Below are positions 61,409 through 64,000 of a stretch of 64,000 bases of DNA, one piece after another. The DNA comes from JAEKNW01 sp963678375 (lineage in GTDB: Bacteria; Cloacimonadota; Cloacimonadia; Cloacimonadales; JAFGVF01). The notes beneath the pieces are model-generated. The model was not told the origin of the DNA, made no database searches, and saw only the letters and a list, made by a program, of their open reading frames with translations. The position numbers and the translations under genes were made by a program. Where the stretch lies: the NCBI GenBank assembly GCA_963678375.2, contig OY782831.1, forward strand, positions 248,001 to 312,000. The letters run 5' to 3'. Numbering within the stretch: the stretch's first letter is position 1; each line of letters starts with the position of its first letter.

Positions 61409-62752
61409 TTATAATTCTATTCCTAAATCTTTGATTTTCCTTGACAAATTGCTTTGCTGAAGGCCTAAAGCTTGAGAAGTCTTAGAAATATTACAATCGT
61501 GTTTCTTCAATTGAATCTCTAAGTATTTCTTTTCGAACTCAGTCTTTTTATCAGAATAAGAAATTGTTTCATTCCAGAAATCACTTTGTTTTTTATGGGA
61601 ATTATGGAAGTTTGAGACTAAAGAAACATCTATCGTTTCCTCTTCTGAAACAATGTAAAGTCTTTCTATTAGATTTTTTAATTCTCTAACATTTCCTGGG
61701 AAATTTTGCTTTTTAAGGTAGTCAAGAGCTTGATTGGAGAATTTTTTTGCAGCTATTTTCATTTCTTGAGCATTAATTCTTGAGAAGTAATCAATTAGTA
61801 TTCCGATATCTTCTCTTCTTTCTCTTAATGGTGGTACTCTTAGTGGAAGGACATTTAATCTGTAGTAGAGATCTTCTCTGAACTGACCTAGCTTGATTAG
61901 CTCTTCTAGATTTTTATGAGTAGCTGCAATTATTCTAGCATCAACTTTTATTGGTAAATTAGAGCCTACTCTTTCAAACTCTCCTTCCTGAATCACCCGT
62001 AGTATTTTTGCTTGAGCAGTCATACTCATATCACCAATCTCATCGAGAAATAAGGTACCTCCATCAGCTTCCTCAATCTTACCTTTTTTTGGTTTATCAG
62101 CACCTGTAAAAGCACCTTTTTCATAACCAAATAACTCACTTTCAACAAGTTCATTAGGAATTGCAGCAGAGTTAAATCTTATAAAACTCCCTTCAGTTCT
62201 ACAAGATTTGGTGTGAATAGACCAGGCTACCAACTCTTTTCCTGTCCCACTCTCACCTTGAATTAGGACTTTTGAGTTTGTTGCTGCAACTTTATTAATC
62301 AGGGAGTTAAGTTTCTGCATCTCAGGAGAATCCCCTATCATCTGATATTTTGAATCTAGATTCTCTTCTAAATTAGCTACTCTATTGTTTATTCTAATGT
62401 GTTTAATTGCTTTGTTAAGTGTTACTTTGACAATTGGAAGAGACAGTGGTTTTTCCAAGAAGTCATAAGCTCCTACCTTGATGGATTTAACTGCAATAGG
62501 AATATTACTATGACCAGATATCATAACAACTAAAGCCTCTTTATTGAAACTTTTGATTTTTTCTAAAGCATTAACTCCATCCATAACAGGCATTTTAACA
62601 TCAAGAAAGGTTATGTCTGGAAGAAAGGATTTATATTGTTCAAGAGCTTGTTGCCCATTATAGGCCACACTAACCTCATGTTTATCTTCTTCGAAAATCT
62701 CTTTAAGTAGTTTTACTATATTTATTTCATCATCAGCGATCAGTATTTTCAT
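61409..62752 (-). CDS. NtrC-type sigma54-dependent response regulator
   Basis: A 447-residue activator of sigma54 RNA polymerase. Receiver domain (1-120) with acidic pocket D7-D8 and phospho-acceptor Asp51 in 'FLDVKMPVMDG'; AAA+ domain with Walker A GESGTGKE (166-173), the sigma54-contacting GAFTGA (213-218) and Walker B 'GGTLFLDEIG' (231-240); C-terminal Fis-type helix-turn-helix 'NISKTSQALGLQQSNLSRKI'. I start at the ATG at 62752, preceded by GGAG at seven bases; the frame continues upstream but overlaps the kinase gene. Targets should have -24/-12 promoters; none was recognised in this window. Confidence 0.95.
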   Translation of the reverse strand: MKILIADDEINIVKLLKEIFEEDKHEVSVAYNGQQALEQYKSFLPDITFLDVKMPVMDGVNALEKIKSFNKEALVVMISGHSNIPIAVKSIKVGAYDFLEKPLSLPIVKVTLNKAIKHIRINNRVANLEENLDSKYQMIGDSPEMQKLNSLINKVAATNSKVLIQGESGTGKELVAWSIHTKSCRTEGSFIRFNSAAIPNELVESELFGYEKGAFTGADKPKKGKIEEADGGTLFLDEIGDMSMTAQAKILRVIQEGEFERVGSNLPIKVDARIIAATHKNLEELIKLGQFREDLYYRLNVLPLRVPPLRERREDIGILIDYFSRINAQEMKIAAKKFSNQALDYLKKQNFPGNVRELKNLIERLYIVSEEETIDVSLVSNFHNSHKKQSDFWNETISYSDKKTEFEKKYLEIQLKKHDCNISKTSQALGLQQSNLSRKIKDLGIEL

Positions 62753-63899
62753 CAAAAATCTCCATAGAGAATCTAAATTTGGTGCCAATTCCTTCTTGGC
62801 TATTTACATAAATTGTAGAGCCATTTGCTTCAATAAATTTTTTAACTAAGGCTAAACCAATACCACTTCCATTAGTTTTTTGTGTGAAATAAGGATTGTA
62901 TATCCTATTAATATTTTCACGGGAAATGCCAATTCCATGGTCTTCTACACAAACAATTATTTGACCATGTTTTTCTCTAACAGATACCTCAATTGCTGTT
63001 CCCCTGTGGCTAGCATCTATTGCATTTTGTAGTAAGTTAGTTATTATTTGATAAAAATGATCTTGATCAAAGTAGACCATTCTATGGGACTGATAATCTT
63101 TATTAATAACATAATCAGCACTATAAGAATCGATTATACTATCTAAAACTTTTGTTGGAGAGAATGAACTTTTCTCAGGGACAACAAGTTTAGCAAAAGT
63201 TGAAAAGTTTCTTGATATTGAGAGAAGGTTTTGGATTTCGTTATGAATAACTTCAGTAGCTTGAGGGAAATAATCATAAAACTTTTCTTTTTCTTCATAT
63301 TTTTCTTCCAATCTTTGGAGAGTAAGCTGAATAGGAGTTAATGGATTCTTGATTTCATGGGCTAAAGCTCTTGATAAATCCTTCCAAATTGCCTGTTTCT
63401 CAGATTCTACTAGCTTTTCTTGGGTGGAAGTTAATTCTTTGGACATTGTATTGAATGATTTTTTTAGTTCTCTCATCTCTCTGATACCAGTCTCTGGTAA
63501 TGAAATATCGTAGAATCCTTTTTGGATCAATTCAGTAGCTTTCTGTAAATCAATAATTGGCTTACTAAACTTCATAACTATTACGATAAATAGGGCGAAA
63601 GCCCCAAAAGCAATAGCAATAATTATCATCCATGAATAACTTTTAACTTCTATTAAGGTAGTTGTGGTTAGAGCTTTTAAACTGTTCATATTATTAATCA
63701 AATTACTTGCTAAGAGGGAATCTTGAGCAGTTTCTAGTCTCAAGTTTTGAACAAAAGGTTGGGCATCTATATTATCAAAAGATGTTTTTATGGCCTCTTG
63801 TTGATTTAGAAAATAGTTGTTTATAAAATATATACTTAAGCCAAAGACAACAACAAACGTTATAATAAAATAGGATCTTATCCCTGGTTGATACTTCAT
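62733..63899 (-). CDS. NtrY/NtrB-like sensor histidine kinase
   Basis: A 388-residue membrane kinase: two membrane helices (about 11-30 and 88-109) around a short periplasmic loop, a HAMP linker (about 110-162), phospho-acceptor His181 in 'ALAHEIKNPLTPI', and an HATPase with 'NLLQNAIDAS', 'EDHGIGIS' and 'GSGIGLALVKKF'. The 'HEIKNPLTPIQL' helix is typical of NtrY-type kinases. It overlaps the NtrC-type gene by 20 bases, so the two are almost certainly a cognate pair. GGAAGG stands four bases before the ATG. The signal is unknown. Confidence 0.95.
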   Translation of the reverse strand: MKYQPGIRSYFIITFVVVFGLSIYFINNYFLNQQEAIKTSFDNIDAQPFVQNLRLETAQDSLLASNLINNMNSLKALTTTTLIEVKSYSWMIIIAIAFGAFALFIVIVMKFSKPIIDLQKATELIQKGFYDISLPETGIREMRELKKSFNTMSKELTSTQEKLVESEKQAIWKDLSRALAHEIKNPLTPIQLTLQRLEEKYEEKEKFYDYFPQATEVIHNEIQNLLSISRNFSTFAKLVVPEKSSFSPTKVLDSIIDSYSADYVINKDYQSHRMVYFDQDHFYQIITNLLQNAIDASHRGTAIEVSVREKHGQIIVCVEDHGIGISRENINRIYNPYFTQKTNGSGIGLALVKKFIEANGSTIYVNSQEGIGTKFRFSMEIFDENTDR

Positions 63900-63913
63900 T
63901 TATCCTTCCAAAA

Positions 63914-64000
63914 TTAATTTCTAGCATTATCGAGTTTTATTCTCTCCTTTAAGCGAGGGCTTTTATTTTTCCATAAAAGCATTAGATTAAACTCCTTATC
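63914..64000 (-). CDS. C-terminal fragment of a gene cut by the right edge
   Basis: The minus strand is open from the edge for 28 codons to a TAA at 63916-63914. The peptide is rich in Lys and Arg and includes 'NKSPRLKERIKLDNARN'. It stops 14 bases before the NtrY-like kinase ATG, so it probably belongs to the same operon. Too short to identify. Confidence 0.6.
   Translation of the reverse strand, partial: DKEFNLMLLWKNKSPRLKERIKLDNARN

Overview
This is a compact, low-GC bacterial chromosome segment with no rRNA, tRNA, CRISPR array, intact transposase or prophage that I could find. Several secreted proteins end in C-terminal modules with the YPNPFNP-type FlgD-like fold or the related Por-type sorting tail. 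These tails, two 'LPVxLSSF' domains, split glycine dehydrogenase, anaerobic NrdD and tight operons suggest an anaerobe of the FCB group, probably Cloacimonadota-like. That placement is an inference from protein style, not from a marker gene.

Layout. 1-5.3 kb (minus): an operon ispA-like prenyl synthase > PHP-type CpsB/YwqE phosphatase > degenerate SDR > YbhN-like flippase > MoxR ATPase > secreted propeller-like protein cut by the left edge. 5.3-9.7 kb (minus): gyrB-gyrA. 10.1-11.7 kb (plus): small membrane protein, DUF192 protein and YibQ-like deacetylase, converging on L-serine dehydratase. 13.1-16.2 kb (minus): secD-secF and a DUF3467 protein. 16.4-22.9 kb: secreted-protein island with one beta-helix protein and three tandem paralogues, flanked by two near-identical 272-bp non-coding repeats. 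23.0-28.6 kb (minus): shikimate operon aroDE fusion > DAHP synthase > aroB > aroA > aroC > chorismate mutase, without shikimate kinase. 28.7-39.4 kb: three large FlgD-tail secreted proteins, a DMT transporter, tpiA, serS and a TetR regulator with two identical palindromic operators. 39.8-42.6 kb (minus): gcvPA-gcvPB. 42.9-51.9 kb: a 2335-residue NRPS (A-PCP-C-formyltransferase-partial C-A-PCP-TE), then on the other strand an Sfp-type PPTase and a Cys-rich PAS histidine kinase. 52-55.5 kb (minus): lemA-TPM-TPM operon and a CrtI-like desaturase. 55.9-59.1 kb (plus): nrdD and an ATP-grasp protein. 59.1-64 kb (minus): a tetratricopeptide-type sensor kinase, an NtrC-type regulator and its NtrY/NtrB-like kinase, then the last codons of another gene at the right edge.

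How it fits together. Most of the window is housekeeping. The accessory interest lies in the NRPS locus, which carries its own carrier-protein activator and a candidate sensor; in the repeat-flanked secreted-protein island; and in the TetR-operator pair controlling a secreted adhesin-like protein. Promoters are unusually easy to read: TTGACA with a 16-17 bp spacer and an AT-rich -10 recurs in most gaps, and many transcription units end in classic hairpin-T-tract terminators.
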